From NCBI RefSeq assembly GCF_037039395.1, contig NZ_CP146242.1:3483001-3547000 (forward strand): DNA of 64,000 nt, in the 5' to 3' direction. This DNA comes from Agrobacterium vitis (GTDB lineage Bacteria; Pseudomonadota; Alphaproteobacteria; Rhizobiales; Rhizobiaceae). Under the pieces are notes generated by a model that was not told the DNA's origin, ran no database searches, and worked only from the letters and a program-made list of their open reading frames with translations. Shown here piece by piece: positions 17,479 to 28,206 of this stretch (position 1 is the stretch's first letter; each line of letters opens with the position of its first letter). Made by a program: the position numbers and the translations under genes.

Positions 17479-18246
17479 ATGGCATTGCCTGATTTTAGCA
17501 TGCGTCAGCTTCTGGAAGCTGGCGTTCACTTCGGCCACCAGACACATCGCTGGAACCCGAAGATGAAGCCGTACATCTTCGGCGATCGTAACAACATTCA
17601 CATCATCGACCTGGCTCAGACCGTACCGATGCTGTCGCGCGCCCTGCAGGTCGTATCTGACACGGTTGCCCGTGGCGGTCGCGTTCTGTTCGTTGGCACC
17701 AAGCGTCAGGCCTCTGACCTGATCGCCGATGCTGCCAAGCGTTCGGCCCAGTATTACGTCAACTCCCGCTGGCTCGGCGGCATGATGACCAACTGGAAGA
17801 CCATTTCCAACTCGATCCAGCGCCTGCGCAAGCTCGACGAAATCCTGAATTCGGAAGCCCAGGGCTTCACGAAGAAGGAACGTCTGAACCTTGAGCGCGA
17901 ACGCGAAAAGCTTGACAAGGCTCTCGGCGGTATCCGCGACATGGGCGGCACCCCGGACCTGATGGTGATCGTTGACACCAACAAGGAAAAGATCGCTATC
18001 GATGAAGCCAAGCGCCTGGGCATTCCGGTCGTTGCCATCATCGACTCGAACTGCGATCCGGACCTGATCGATTATCCGATCCCGGGCAATGACGACGCTT
18101 CGCGCGCCATCGCTCTCTACTGCGACCTGATCTCGCGCGCTGCCATCGACGGTATCGCTCGCCAGCAGGGTTCGTCTGGCCGTGATATCGGCGCCATGGT
18201 TGAGGCTCCGATCGAGCCGGCTCTGGAAGGCTCTGCCGAGGCTTGA
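17479..18246 (+). CDS. rpsB: 30S ribosomal protein S2
   Basis: 255 aa, the normal length for rhizobial S2. [20 protein letters not shown] is the conserved start; [38 protein letters not shown] and [20 protein letters not shown] are diagnostic. An AAAAGGAG site precedes the ATG at 17479; an upstream in-frame start at 17440 is ignored. First gene of the rpsB-tsf-pyrH-frr group, with hairpins before tsf. Confidence 0.98.
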   Translation: MALPDFSMRQLLEAGVHFGHQTHRWNPKMKPYIFGDRNNIHIIDLAQTVPMLSRALQVVSDTVARGGRVLFVGTKRQASDLIADAAKRSAQYYVNSRWLGGMMTNWKTISNSIQRLRKLDEILNSEAQGFTKKERLNLEREREKLDKALGGIRDMGGTPDLMVIVDTNKEKIAIDEAKRLGIPVVAIIDSNCDPDLIDYPIPGNDDASRAIALYCDLISRAAIDGIARQQGSSGRDIGAMVEAPIEPALEGSAEA

Positions 18247-18262
18247 TGCAATCGGATGCATG

Positions 18263-18283
18263 AAGGCGGGCTTGCTCCGCCTT
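18263..18283 (+). terminator. Hairpin 1 in rpsB-tsf gap
   Basis: AAGGCGG/CCGCCTT with a 7-nt loop, 17 nt after rpsB. No U-run, so probably an attenuator or mRNA-end stabiliser. Confidence 0.5.
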
Positions 18284-18298
18284 TGACAAAAGATTGAT

Positions 18299-18340
18299 GG
18301 GCCGCCCGTCAGCGTCAGGCTGTGCGGCGGCCCGCTCTTT
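18299..18340 (+). terminator. Hairpin 2 in rpsB-tsf gap
   Basis: GGGCCGCC (18299-18306) pairs with GGCGGCCC (18326-18333), followed by GCTCTTTT. Likely the main rpsB terminator or attenuator; tsf may have its own promoter in 18341-18505. Confidence 0.6.
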
Positions 18341-18505
18341 TGAATGGCTTCCCTTTTGCGGGAGCCGCCTTGCGGTTTCCCCGCTCGCGTGATGACGTGA
18401 TTTCATCACGCTGTAACATTTCCGGGTACAAGTCGTGCCCAATCCGGGCGCCGGTTTCAGGCATCTGTCCTTTGGCCCGCCCCTGAACAGACAAAGAGGC
18501 AAACA

Positions 18506-19432
18506 ATGACCGAGATCACTGCTGCAATGGTGAAGGAACTGCGCGAAAAGACCGGCGCAGGCATGATGGATTGCAAGAAGGCGCTGGCTGAAAACGGCGG
18601 CGACATGGAAGCATCCATCGACTGGCTGCGCGCCAAGGGCATTGCCAAGGCCGACAAGAAGTCCGGCCGTACCGCAGCCGAAGGCCTGATCGGTATTGCC
18701 AGCGCCGGCACCACCGCGGTTGTCGTCGAAGTGAATTCCGAAACCGACTTCGTTGCCCGCAACGATGCCTTCCAGGACATGGTTCGCGGCATTTCCACCG
18801 TCGCACTCTCCACCGACGGCACTGTCGACGCCATCAATGCTGCAAACTACGCAGCCACCGGTAAGACGGTTGCTGATTCGATCAAGGATGCGATTGCCAC
18901 GATCGGTGAGAACATGGCGCTTCGCCGTGCAACACAGCTGAAGGTTGAAGACGGCGTTGTCGCCACCTACGTTCACAACGCTGTATCGGACGGCCTTGGC
19001 AAGCTCGGCGTGCTGGTTGCCCTGAAGTCGACCGGCAACAAGGACGCGCTCAACACCATCGGTCGTCAGATCGCCATGCATGTTGCCGCCACCAACCCGC
19101 TGGCCGTGCGCGCTGAAGAAGTAGACGCCGCTGTTGCCGAACGCGAGCGCAATGTGTTCATCGAGCAGTCGCGCGAATCGGGCAAGCCTGAAAACATCAT
19201 CGAAAAGATGGTTGAAGGCCGGATGCGCAAGTTCTTTGAAGACGTTGCCCTGCTGTCGCAGGCTTTCGTCATCAACCCCGACCAGACCGTTGCTGCTGCC
19301 CTCAAGGAAGCCGAAAAGGATGTCGGCGCGCCGATCGAGATCACCGGCATCGCTCGTCTGCTGCTGGGTGAAGGCATCGAGAAGGAAGAAAGCGATTTCG
19401 CCGCTGAAGTGGCGGCTGTTGCCAAGGGCTGA
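18506..19432 (+). CDS. tsf: Elongation factor Ts
   Basis: Guanine nucleotide exchange factor for EF-Tu, 308 aa. N-terminal UBA-like domain [20 protein letters not shown], then [13 protein letters not shown] and the EF-Tu contact motif [10 protein letters not shown]. The C-terminal [15 protein letters not shown] is usual for the alphaproteobacterial protein. Lies in the conserved order rpsB-tsf-pyrH. Confidence 0.98.
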   Translation: MTEITAAMVKELREKTGAGMMDCKKALAENGGDMEASIDWLRAKGIAKADKKSGRTAAEGLIGIASAGTTAVVVEVNSETDFVARNDAFQDMVRGISTVALSTDGTVDAINAANYAATGKTVADSIKDAIATIGENMALRRATQLKVEDGVVATYVHNAVSDGLGKLGVLVALKSTGNKDALNTIGRQIAMHVAATNPLAVRAEEVDAAVAERERNVFIEQSRESGKPENIIEKMVEGRMRKFFEDVALLSQAFVINPDQTVAAALKEAEKDVGAPIEITGIARLLLGEGIEKEESDFAAEVAAVAKG

Positions 19433-19650
19433 TCGCTCTTTACCGTAAAACATTCCAATCATGGGAAAAGTCAGGGCATCGCGTGACAACGCGGTGCCCT
19501 TCGTGTATCCGGCATTGCTGGCGCCCGCGCTTCTTGCCCGCTGCGGCACATTTCGTGACGTTTTTCACCATTGCGGCCTCTGTTTCATCGTCCGCCGGTC
19601 TTCAAGCCGGGGTGTTTCATCAGGCGGCAGGTTCAATTCCAGGAGAGACC

Positions 19651-20373
19651 ATGACCTCCAAGCCCATTTATCAACGAGTTCTTCTCAAAGCTTCCGGCGA
19701 AGCCCTGATGGGCAGCCAGGGCTTCGGCATTGATGTCGCGGTCGCCGACCGGATCGCCGGCGATATCGCAGAGGCGCGCGCCATGGGCGTCGAAGTCGGC
19801 GTCGTGGTCGGTGGCGGCAATATTTTTCGCGGCGTGGCCGTCGCCTCCAAGGGCGGCGACCGGGTAACGGGCGACCATATGGGCATGCTCGGCACAGTGA
19901 TCAACGCTCTGGCGCTGGCAACGTCGCTGCGTAAGCTGGACATCGACACCGTGGTGCTTTCGGCCATTGCCATGCCGGAAATCTGCGAAACTTTTTCGCA
20001 GCGCGTCGCGGTTCATCATCTGTCGCAGGGCAGGGTGGTGATTTTCGCTGGCGGCACCGGCAATCCATTCTTCACCACCGATTCTGCCGCAGCCCTGCGC
20101 GCTGCCGAAATGGGTGCGCAGGCGATTTTCAAGGGCACCCAGGTGGATGGCATCTATTCCGCCGACCCGAAGAAGGACCCGACAGCCACCCGTTTCGACC
20201 ATATTACCCATGCTGAAGTGCTCGAAAAGGGCCTGGCGGTAATGGATGTGACCGCCGTTGCCCTGGCGCGGGAAAACCGGATCCCGATCATCGTCTTCTC
20301 CATCCACGAAAAAGGTGGCTTCAGCGCCATCCTGCAAGGCGGCGGTGTGAAAACAGTCGTTAATGACGATTGA
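19651..20373 (+). CDS. pyrH: UMP kinase
   Basis: Phosphorylates UMP to UDP; amino-acid-kinase fold, 240 aa. RVLLKASGEALMGSQGFGID and GVVVGGGNIFRG form the phosphate-binding N-terminus; GTGNPFFTTDSAAALRAAEM and VDGIYSADPKKDPTA are diagnostic. Start ATG at 19651 follows AGGAGAG; the longer upstream frame is not conserved-looking. Confidence 0.97.
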   Translation: MTSKPIYQRVLLKASGEALMGSQGFGIDVAVADRIAGDIAEARAMGVEVGVVVGGGNIFRGVAVASKGGDRVTGDHMGMLGTVINALALATSLRKLDIDTVVLSAIAMPEICETFSQRVAVHHLSQGRVVIFAGGTGNPFFTTDSAAALRAAEMGAQAIFKGTQVDGIYSADPKKDPTATRFDHITHAEVLEKGLAVMDVTAVALARENRIPIIVFSIHEKGGFSAILQGGGVKTVVNDD

Positions 20374-20460
20374 CGGAGGCGAATGGCAGCCGGGACCGAT
20401 TGACAGACGGATCGTTTCACGTTTTCAAGGCGTCACTGAAGAATTGTCGGAGACTGTAAG

Positions 20461-21021
20461 ATGACAGCAGGTATTGATCTCAACGATATCAAGCGCCGCA
20501 TGGATGGCGCGATCAACGCATTCAAGAGCGACCTCGCCTCGTTGCGCACCGGTCGTGCCTCGGCCAATATTCTCGACCCGGTCATGGTTGAAGCCTATGG
20601 TTCGCGCGTGGCGCTGAACACCGTGGCCAATATCACCGTGCCGGAACCGCGCATGCTGGGTGTCTCTATCTGGGACAAGAGCATGGTCGGCGCTGTCGAC
20701 CGGGCAATCCGGGAATCCAATCTTGGCCTCAACCCGATTGTCGACGGCCAAAACCTGCGCATTCCGCTGCCGGAACTGAACGAAGAGCGCCGCAAGTCGC
20801 TGGTCAAAGTGGCGCATGGTTATGCCGAAAACTCGAAAGTCGCGATCCGCCATGTTCGCCGCGATGGCATGGACAGCCTGAAGAAGGCTGAAAAGGATGG
20901 CGAAATCGGCAAGGACGATGCGCGAAGCCTTTCGGAAAAGCTGCAAAAGATGACGGATGACACGATTTCCGATATCGATCGCTTGCTTGCTGAAAAGGAA
21001 AAGGAAATCATGCAGGTCTAA
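20461..21021 (+). CDS. frr: Ribosome recycling factor
   Basis: 186 aa, splits post-termination 70S ribosomes with EF-G. Family features: [60 protein letters not shown] and [19 protein letters not shown]. Start ATG 20461 lies after GTCGGAGACTGTAAG. Same strand and close to pyrH and uppS. Confidence 0.98.
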   Translation: MTAGIDLNDIKRRMDGAINAFKSDLASLRTGRASANILDPVMVEAYGSRVALNTVANITVPEPRMLGVSIWDKSMVGAVDRAIRESNLGLNPIVDGQNLRIPLPELNEERRKSLVKVAHGYAENSKVAIRHVRRDGMDSLKKAEKDGEIGKDDARSLSEKLQKMTDDTISDIDRLLAEKEKEIMQV

Positions 21022-21065
21022 TCTGCACATTTCGCCTTCTCTGCGACGCCAATGCAGGACCTGAT

Positions 21066-21812
21066 ATGACGACTTTGGATATTTCCGCCGTTCCCGAGCA
21101 CGTTGCCATCATTATGGATGGCAACGGACGCTGGGCCAATCAGCGCGGCATGCCGCGCGCTTATGGCCATCGGCAGGGAATGGAAGCCCTGCAGACAGTG
21201 GTTCGCACGGCGGGCGAAATCGGCGTGCGCTATCTGACCCTGTTTGCGTTTTCATCCGAAAACTGGCGCAGGCCGGAAACCGAGATCACCGACCTGTTCG
21301 GTTTGCTCAAGACTTTCGTGCGCCGCGACCTCGCCGAGCTTCGTGCCAATAACGTGCGGGTGCGGATCATCGGTGAGCGCAGCTCGCTGAAGAGCGATAT
21401 TCTCAAGCTGCTGATCGAGGCAGAGGAGACCACCCGCACCAATACCGGCATGACCATGGTGATTGCCTTCAATTATGGTGCGCGCGATGAGATGACCAGG
21501 GCGGTTTCAGCCCTGGTGCGCGATGTGCAGGCAGGGCTTTTACCTGCCAGCGCCATTACACCAGAGGCGATTTCCGCTAGATTGGATACGGCGGGAATAC
21601 CCGATCCGGATCTGATCATTCGCACCAGCGGCGAGGAACGCCTGTCGAATTTCCTGCTCTGGCAGGCCGCCTATTCTGAATTGATCTTCGTGCCGGAATA
21701 TTGGCCCGATTTTAGCCGCGAAAGCTTTCTGGCGACTTTGGAACTCTATGCCTCCCGCAATCGGCGGTTCGGCGGTCTGGCACCTGCCGCCGCCGTGGTT
21801 GCCGGATCGTAG
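21066..21812 (+). CDS. uppS: Undecaprenyl diphosphate synthase (isoprenyl transferase)
   Basis: cis-Prenyltransferase making the lipid carrier for peptidoglycan and O-antigen. 248 aa. [20 protein letters not shown] contains the catalytic Asp and Asn; [14 protein letters not shown] and the C-terminal [20 protein letters not shown] are intact. It is 6 bp ahead of cdsA. Confidence 0.97.
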   Translation: MTTLDISAVPEHVAIIMDGNGRWANQRGMPRAYGHRQGMEALQTVVRTAGEIGVRYLTLFAFSSENWRRPETEITDLFGLLKTFVRRDLAELRANNVRVRIIGERSSLKSDILKLLIEAEETTRTNTGMTMVIAFNYGARDEMTRAVSALVRDVQAGLLPASAITPEAISARLDTAGIPDPDLIIRTSGEERLSNFLLWQAAYSELIFVPEYWPDFSRESFLATLELYASRNRRFGGLAPAAAVVAGS

Positions 21813-21818
21813 CCGGCC

Positions 21819-22661
21819 ATGACCAGAGAACTCAGACTCCGTATCTTGTCTTCCATCGTCATGGTAATAGTGGTGCTCGCCGCCACCTGGACCGGCGGCC
21901 TACCTTTCCGGGGGCTCGCCGCCTTAATCGGCCTTGCCGTGTTCTGGGAGTGGTCAACGATGACCCGGCTCGGCGAGGTCAGCATCCGTGGCCTTGCCAT
22001 CGGCTGGCTTTCGGTGGCGGTCATTGCCGGCAATGTTGTGGCGGGCGATACCTCTTTGAGCCTGCCCTTGCTTTCCGGTTTCACGCTGACGCTGGTTTTC
22101 CTTACATTTCTGCGTCGCTGGTCCTGGTGGCTTGCCGGAGGCGTATTTTATGCCGGAGCCTGTATCGTGACTTTGGCGGCCATTCGCGATGATGATGCGA
22201 TCGGCTTTGTCGCCATGCTTTTTGTCTTCGTCATTGTCTGGAGCACGGATATCTTCGCCTATTTCGTCGGTCGCACGCTCGGTGGCCCGAAGCTGGCGCC
22301 TCGCATATCGCCGGGCAAGACCTGGTCGGGCGCCGTCGGCGGAACCGTGGCTGCAGTCATCGGCGGTTATGCGGTGACGGCATCCTATTTCACGGTCTAT
22401 GGCTGGTGGATACCGGTCTTGGCGCTGGTGCTTTCCATCTGCAGCCAAATGGGCGATCTGTTCGAATCCTTCGTCAAGCGCCGTTGCGGTGCCAAGGATT
22501 CCAGTCATCTGATTCCCGGCCATGGCGGCGTGATGGATCGGGTCGACGGATTGGCGACCGCAAGCTTCGCGGCATTTCTGATTGCTATGATCGTTGCTGC
22601 AATCAACAACGGAGTGACCGATTCGGTTGGCGGACTGCTGTTCGATTTCGCTGGTCACTGA
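21819..22661 (+). CDS. cdsA: Phosphatidate cytidylyltransferase
   Basis: Integral membrane enzyme making CDP-diacylglycerol from phosphatidate and CTP. 280 aa with about eight hydrophobic helices. The family signature is complete near the end: FVKRRCGAKDSSHLIPGHGG then VMDRVDG. Sits between uppS and rseP as in most Proteobacteria. Confidence 0.96.
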   Translation: MTRELRLRILSSIVMVIVVLAATWTGGLPFRGLAALIGLAVFWEWSTMTRLGEVSIRGLAIGWLSVAVIAGNVVAGDTSLSLPLLSGFTLTLVFLTFLRRWSWWLAGGVFYAGACIVTLAAIRDDDAIGFVAMLFVFVIVWSTDIFAYFVGRTLGGPKLAPRISPGKTWSGAVGGTVAAVIGGYAVTASYFTVYGWWIPVLALVLSICSQMGDLFESFVKRRCGAKDSSHLIPGHGGVMDRVDGLATASFAAFLIAMIVAAINNGVTDSVGGLLFDFAGH

Positions 22662-22871
22662 CGAACGTTTGACTGTCGTCCGGTTTCTGTCATTGCCGTT
22701 GGTGATGTGTATCCTTTACGGCGGTGCCAATCTGGCGCATATGTAAAGCGAGAGTTTGCCTTAGGAAAGTGGAACCCGGGTTTCCCGAGAGGACAAACGA
22801 CAAAAAGACATCCGTGGTCTGTCCGGTTCAATGTGAACCTGTCAAACCTCGGTCTTAGAGAAGGGCGTGCT

Positions 22872-23993
22872 ATGGCTGTTATCGGTTTTCTGACGGGTTA
22901 TATCATCCCCTTCGTCCTGGTCCTGTCGCTGATCGTTTTCGTGCATGAGATGGGCCATTACCTGGTTGGGCGCTGGTCGGGGATCAAGATTCTCGCATTC
23001 TCGCTGGGGTTCGGCCCGGAGCTGATTGGCTTCAATGACCGCCATGGTACGCGCTGGAAGCTGAGCGCCATTCCGCTGGGTGGTTATGTGCGCTTCTTCG
23101 GTGATGCCGATGCGTCCAGCAAGACCGATACAGCGGAGTTTGAGGCGCTGAGCCCTGAGGACCGCGCCCGCACGCTGAATGGCGCAAAATTGTGGAAAAG
23201 AGCCGCCACCGTTGCCGCCGGGCCAATCGCTAATTTCCTGCTGGCAATTTTAATTTTTTCGGTAACCTTCAGCCTTTATGGAAAGCCCGTTTCCGATCCT
23301 GTCGTGGCAGAGGTCAAGCCTGCGAGCGCGGCGGCTGACGCCGGTGTGCAGCCCGGAGATACCCTGGTGGCGCTCGATGGCAGCAGCGTCAAGACCTTCG
23401 ACGATGTGGTGCGCTATGTAAGCGTTCGCCCGCTTGTGCCAATCGTCGTCACGGTCAAGCGTGGTGAGTCCCAGTTGGACCTGTCGATGACGCCGCGCCG
23501 GACCGAAACCACCGACCGCTTCGGCAACAAGATGGAAGTCGGCCAGATCGGGATCATGACGACGGCGGCCAGCGGCAATTTTCGCGTTGAAAAACTGGGG
23601 CTTGTCGATTCGGTCCGTGCTGGCGTCGAGCAGACCTGGAATATCGTAACCGGCACCTATGATTATCTCGCCAACCTGTTTGCCGGTCGGATGAATGCCG
23701 ATCAGCTGGGGGGACCTATCAGGGTTGCGCAGGCGTCCGGTCAGGTTGCCACCTTGGGTGCCGTTGCTTTGCTGCAATTGGCTGCCGTTTTGTCAGTTTC
23801 CATTGGGTTACTGAACCTTATGCCGGTTCCGGTGCTTGATGGTGGCCATTTAATCCTCTATGCGCTAGAGGCAGTACGCGGAAAACCAGTCAGCGCCGGT
23901 GCGCAGGAAATCGCGTTCAAGGTGGGAATGGTCATGATTCTGTCGCTGATGGTGTTCGCAACATGGAACGACATCAGTCGGTTGATTGGCTAG
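22872..23993 (+). CDS. rseP: Site-2 protease RseP
   Basis: Inner-membrane zinc metalloprotease that cleaves anti-sigma factors and remnant signal peptides. 373 aa. Zinc motif HEMGH at residues 25-29 in the first helix, a single visible PDZ domain (VKPASAAADAGVQPGDTLVA), and the third-helix motif NLMPVPVLDGGH with the metal-binding Asp. E. coli RseP has two PDZ domains; here I can make out one clearly. The ATG at 22872 was chosen because it begins the first helix; the longer frame to 22707 is unsupported. Confidence 0.94.
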   Translation: MAVIGFLTGYIIPFVLVLSLIVFVHEMGHYLVGRWSGIKILAFSLGFGPELIGFNDRHGTRWKLSAIPLGGYVRFFGDADASSKTDTAEFEALSPEDRARTLNGAKLWKRAATVAAGPIANFLLAILIFSVTFSLYGKPVSDPVVAEVKPASAAADAGVQPGDTLVALDGSSVKTFDDVVRYVSVRPLVPIVVTVKRGESQLDLSMTPRRTETTDRFGNKMEVGQIGIMTTAASGNFRVEKLGLVDSVRAGVEQTWNIVTGTYDYLANLFAGRMNADQLGGPIRVAQASGQVATLGAVALLQLAAVLSVSIGLLNLMPVPVLDGGHLILYALEAVRGKPVSAGAQEIAFKVGMVMILSLMVFATWNDISRLIG

Positions 23994-24292
23994 TGTATCG
24001 ATCCAATAGGAGGCGAGAGCCGAATTTGGAAAAATCGATGCATTAACAAATGATTAGTGCATTGATGCGTGTTCGCAGTGAGCGCGCCAGTGTCCTGGAG
24101 GGTTCTTGCGTTGATGATAAGGATTTGTTTACGATGTTTCAATTTGGTAGTGGCGAATACGCCACGTGTTGAAACGAAGTAAATGGAAATTAACCGCTGG
24201 TCTTGCTTGTAGAGCAAAAGCGGTTAAAACCACCATCGGACCGGAGTCGGTTTAAAGACCGAGGGACAACGGAAAAAAGGTTAGAAGTTCAC
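23994..24292. other. rseP-bamA intergenic region with two hairpins
   Basis: 299 bp. A nested hairpin at 24190-24227 (TTAACCGCT/AGCGGTTAA outside, TTGCT/AGCAA inside) and a short one at 24247-24262 (TCGGT/ACCGA) lie just before the bamA ribosome site. They may terminate rseP transcription or shape the bamA leader. Confidence 0.55.
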
Positions 24293-26629
24293 ATGAAGGC
24301 TGGTTCAAGATTTTTGAACGCGGTGTCAGCGATTGCGCTGTCTGCTGGTGTAGTTTCGTTAAGTGCAGGCCTCGCCGTTGTGGCATCTGCTTCTGTTGCC
24401 AATGCGGCCTTGATCCAGCGGATCGATGTGCGTGGTGCGACGCGTGTAGGAACGGAGGCTGTTCGTTCCAACTTGACGATCCAGCCTGGAAAGGCCTTTT
24501 CCAATTCCGACATCGACGACTCGGTCAAGCGTCTTTACGCCACCGGTTATTTTTCCGATGTGAAGATTTCGGTTTCCGGCAGCGCGCTGGTGGTTACGGT
24601 CAACGAGAACCAGTTGGTCAACCAGGTCGTGTTCAACGGCAACCGCAAGATAAAAGACGACAAGCTGTCGACTGTTGTTCAGACGCAGCCGCTCGGTCCT
24701 TATAGCCAGGAACTCATCCAGGCCGATATTACCCGCATCAAGCAGGCCTATGCCGCCATCGGCCGCAGCGAAGTTGAAGTGACGACGCAGACCTCGCCGG
24801 TTGGCCAGGGTCGCGTTAATCTCGCCTTTGTCGTCAACGAAGGTGACCGTACCAAGATCGGTGCCATCAACTTCGTCGGCAATCACGCCTATGGCGATAG
24901 CCGTCTTGCAGCTGTTATCAGCACCAAGAAGTCCAATCCTCTGTCGTTCCTGACCCGTAAGGATGTCTATAACGACGACAAGTTGAAGGCTGACGAGGAA
25001 GCACTGCGTCAGTTCTACTACAATCACGGTTATGCCGATTTCCGGATCATTTCTGCGGATGCATCGCTTAACGAGCAGACCAACGAATACACTGTGAACA
25101 TCACGGTTGACGAAGGTCAGCGTTACAAATTCTCCGACATCAATGTCGAAAGCTCTGTGGAAGGCGTTGACCCTGCTGAGTTGAAGGGTCTTGTGACGAC
25201 GTCTTCGGGCGGCGTCTACAGCGCTCGCGAAATCCAGAAGTCGATGGAAGCAATTTCCCAGCGCGTCTCTGCCAAGGGCTATCCTTTTGCCCGCGTCGTT
25301 CCGCGCGGCAATCGCGATATGGGCAATGGCACGATCGGCGTCACCTATATGGTCGATCAGGGCGAGCGCGCCTATGTCGAGCGTATCGAGGTCAAGGGCA
25401 ATACCCGGACACGCGATTACGTTATCCGTCGCGAATTCGACATCAGCGAAGGCGATGCTTTCAACCAGGAAGTCATTACCCGCGCCAAGCGTCGTCTTGA
25501 AGCGTTGGGCTATTTCAGTTCGGTCAATATCACGACGGCTCAGGGCAGTTCGCCTGACCGCGTCATCATCGTCGTCAATGTCGAAGATCAGTCGACTGGC
25601 TCCTTCGGTATCGGCGCTGGCTATTCCGTTGGTGGCGATGGCCTGATCCTGGAAGCTTCGGTGGAAGAAAAGAACTTCCTCGGTCGCGGTCAGTATATCC
25701 GTATTGCGGCTGGTGCCGGTACGGACGACAGCCAGACCTACAATCTGTCGTTTACCGAGCCCTACTTCCTCGGCTATCGCCTGGCTGTCGGTTTTGACCT
25801 GTTCAAGAGCAGCACGAGCAGCAACGATTATTACGATTATAGCGAACAGGGGGGCACCCTGCGCGTTACGGCGCCGATTACCGAAAATCTGGCAACGACG
25901 TTCCGCTATACCTACAAGCAGATCAAGTATGAGGGCGTCGATGCCTGGAGAACTGCGCTTTCGGAGCCTTATAAGGATCTGATCAACGGCAGCCCTTGGG
26001 TTGTGTCTTCGGTTTCGCAAACCTTGACCTATAATACGCTGGACGATAAAAATCTGCCGCATGAAGGTATTTATGCGACGTTCACCCAAGAGTTTGCCGG
26101 TCTCGGTGGCGATTCCGATTACTACAAGGTCTATGGTAAGGCCCGTATCTTCAAGAGCCTGTCGGACGAACATGATATTATCGGATCGCTTTCTGCCGGC
26201 GCCGGGCATGTTATGGCTACAGGTGACAACCTGAATGTCTTCGACCAGTTCCAGATCGGCGGTAAGGAAATCCGCGGCTTTGAGAACAATGGTATCGGTG
26301 TTCGCATGCCGAACAGCAACGATGACGCCTTGGGTGGCACCACCTACTTCACCGCCTCTGCTGAAGCGAGCATGCCTATTCCGGGCGTTCCGCAGGATGC
26401 AGGCTTCCGTATCGCTGTCTTCTCGGATGCTGGTACGCTTTACGGCAATGAAGTGAAGAACAGCGCTGGTGCACAGGGCACAGACATGGCTTGGCGTGCG
26501 TCTGTTGGTGCCGGTATCGTCTGGGCATCTCCTTTTGGTCCGCTGCGCTTCGATTACGCACAGCCTATCCTCAAGGAAGATTACGACAAGGTGCAGCAGT
26601 TCCGATTCTCCATTGCGAACCAGTTCTGA
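24293..26629 (+). CDS. bamA: Outer membrane protein assembly factor BamA
   Basis: Omp85 protein that inserts beta-barrels into the outer membrane. 778 aa. Signal peptide ends ASVANA before ALIQRIDVRGATRVGTEAV, the first of five POTRA domains (others start near VNQVVFNGN, IGAINFVGNHAYG, KFSDINVESSVEG and VERIEVKGNTRTRDYVI). The 16-strand barrel follows, with the lid-lock type motif near FRIAVFSDAGTLYG and a C-terminal phenylalanine (FSIANQF). No skp gene lies downstream, unlike E. coli. Confidence 0.97.
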   Translation: MKAGSRFLNAVSAIALSAGVVSLSAGLAVVASASVANAALIQRIDVRGATRVGTEAVRSNLTIQPGKAFSNSDIDDSVKRLYATGYFSDVKISVSGSALVVTVNENQLVNQVVFNGNRKIKDDKLSTVVQTQPLGPYSQELIQADITRIKQAYAAIGRSEVEVTTQTSPVGQGRVNLAFVVNEGDRTKIGAINFVGNHAYGDSRLAAVISTKKSNPLSFLTRKDVYNDDKLKADEEALRQFYYNHGYADFRIISADASLNEQTNEYTVNITVDEGQRYKFSDINVESSVEGVDPAELKGLVTTSSGGVYSAREIQKSMEAISQRVSAKGYPFARVVPRGNRDMGNGTIGVTYMVDQGERAYVERIEVKGNTRTRDYVIRREFDISEGDAFNQEVITRAKRRLEALGYFSSVNITTAQGSSPDRVIIVVNVEDQSTGSFGIGAGYSVGGDGLILEASVEEKNFLGRGQYIRIAAGAGTDDSQTYNLSFTEPYFLGYRLAVGFDLFKSSTSSNDYYDYSEQGGTLRVTAPITENLATTFRYTYKQIKYEGVDAWRTALSEPYKDLINGSPWVVSSVSQTLTYNTLDDKNLPHEGIYATFTQEFAGLGGDSDYYKVYGKARIFKSLSDEHDIIGSLSAGAGHVMATGDNLNVFDQFQIGGKEIRGFENNGIGVRMPNSNDDALGGTTYFTASAEASMPIPGVPQDAGFRIAVFSDAGTLYGNEVKNSAGAQGTDMAWRASVGAGIVWASPFGPLRFDYAQPILKEDYDKVQQFRFSIANQF

Positions 26630-26680
26630 TTTCTATAGTCCCAACCTCAGACAAACTCACTCGTCTGGGACATTGGTGTG

Positions 26681-27745
26681 ATGGAGCATGAAACTTTTTA
26701 TCCGCCCCACGCGGGCGTCAGTTTGAAAGAACTGGCGGACCGTCTTGGGGCGGAACTGTTACAGGATGAGGCGGGCGACCGCGTCATTCGTTCGGTGGCA
26801 CCGGTCTACCGGGCAAAGCCGAGCGATATTTGTTATATCCTGTCGAGGCGCAACAAAGCCGAACTCGAAACCTGTGATGCTGGGGCAATCCTTTGCGACG
26901 CCGCGCTGCGCTCGTTGATCCCTGAGCATATTCCGGTCTTGTTGATCAAAAATCCCCATGCGGCTTTTGCGATCGCAGGGCAGTTTCTGCATCCGGAGGG
27001 CAAACAGCCTTTGCCTGTGGCCCGGCCGGGCGCTCCCGACATTTCCCCTGCGGCCTTTGTCGATCCGACGGCCCGTCTTGAGGACGGTGTTGTGGTCGAG
27101 CCCATGGCGGTGATCGGTGCGGATGTAGAAATCGGCGCTGGTAGTCTGATCGGTGCGGGCGCAGTGATTGGCCGTGGTGTCAAGATCGGACGCGATTGTT
27201 CGATTGCCGCAGGCACCAGTATTATTGCTAGCTATATCGGCAATGGCGTTATCATCCATAACGGGGCACGCATCGGCCAGGATGGTTTTGGCTATGCGCC
27301 AGGCCCGCGCGGCATGGTGAAAATCGTGCAGATCGGACGGGTGATCATCCAGGACAATGTGGAAATCGGCGCCAATACGACGATTGACCGCGGAACGATG
27401 GATGACACTGTCATCGGCGAAGGAACCAAGATCGACAATCAGGTCCAGATCGCTCACAACGTGCGCATCGGCCGCCATTGCGGCATCGTTGCCCAGGTTG
27501 GCATTGCCGGCAGCACGGTGATTGGCGATGGCGTTTTGATTGGTGGTGGCTCTGGCGTTAACGGCCATATCAAGATAGGTGACGGTGTTCAGATTGCCGC
27601 GATGAGCGGTGTTATTGGCGATCTTCCGCCGGGCGAGAAATTCGGTGGTATTCCGGCACGTCCGCTTGGGGATTTTCTCAGGGATTGCGCCCAGATCATG
27701 GGACGGTCTGAAGGCAAGTCGAAGGTTGGAAAGGGGCAGAAATGA
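26681..27745 (+). CDS. lpxD: UDP-3-O-acylglucosamine N-acyltransferase
   Basis: Third step of lipid A synthesis: adds the second 3-hydroxyacyl chain. 354 aa. N-terminal uridine-binding domain ([20 protein letters not shown]), then hexapeptide repeats, with the catalytic histidine in [16 protein letters not shown]. The ATG at 26681 is preferred to the GTG just before it. Its stop overlaps the fabZ start (ATGA). Confidence 0.96.
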   Translation: MEHETFYPPHAGVSLKELADRLGAELLQDEAGDRVIRSVAPVYRAKPSDICYILSRRNKAELETCDAGAILCDAALRSLIPEHIPVLLIKNPHAAFAIAGQFLHPEGKQPLPVARPGAPDISPAAFVDPTARLEDGVVVEPMAVIGADVEIGAGSLIGAGAVIGRGVKIGRDCSIAAGTSIIASYIGNGVIIHNGARIGQDGFGYAPGPRGMVKIVQIGRVIIQDNVEIGANTTIDRGTMDDTVIGEGTKIDNQVQIAHNVRIGRHCGIVAQVGIAGSTVIGDGVLIGGGSGVNGHIKIGDGVQIAAMSGVIGDLPPGEKFGGIPARPLGDFLRDCAQIMGRSEGKSKVGKGQK

Positions 27746-28206
27746 CCGTTGAGCAGAAAGAGTTGGGACGCGCGGATATTCTGGAGATCATGAAGCTCCT
27801 GCCGCATCGCTATCCCTTCCTGCTGGTGGATCGCATCATCGACATCGATGGCGACAATGCGGCCATCGGTATCAAGAATGTAACCGCAAACGAACCACAG
27901 TTTACCGGACATTTTCCCGAACAGCCGATCATGCCAGGGGTGCTGCTGATCGAAGGCATGGCGCAGACGGCAGGGGCGATCTGTGCCCGCAAGGCCGGAA
28001 CGGCTGGCGATCTTGTGTATTTCATGACGATCGACAATGCCAGGTTCCGCAAGCCTGTTGTGCCGGGCGACCGTGTAGAGTTCCACGTCACCAAGCAGAA
28101 ACAGCGCGGTAATGTGTGGAAGTTCCACTGCGATGCCAAGGTGGATGGCGCGCTTGTGGCAGAAGCCGATATCGGGGCAATGATCGTCAATAAGGAAGCC
28201 CAATGA
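27742..28206 (+). CDS. fabZ: 3-hydroxyacyl-ACP dehydratase FabZ
   Basis: 154 aa hot-dog-fold dehydratase for fatty acid synthesis. [18 protein letters not shown] and the catalytic His/Glu in [20 protein letters not shown] are intact. Overlaps both neighbours by four bases, so it is translationally coupled with lpxD and lpxA; this places competition for 3-hydroxyacyl-ACP in one operon. Confidence 0.97.
   Translation: MTVEQKELGRADILEIMKLLPHRYPFLLVDRIIDIDGDNAAIGIKNVTANEPQFTGHFPEQPIMPGVLLIEGMAQTAGAICARKAGTAGDLVYFMTIDNARFRKPVVPGDRVEFHVTKQKQRGNVWKFHCDAKVDGALVAEADIGAMIVNKEAQ

Noticed and set aside
24359..26209. 616-codon frame antisense to bamA
   Set aside because: Shadow created by bamA codon use; low-complexity translation.
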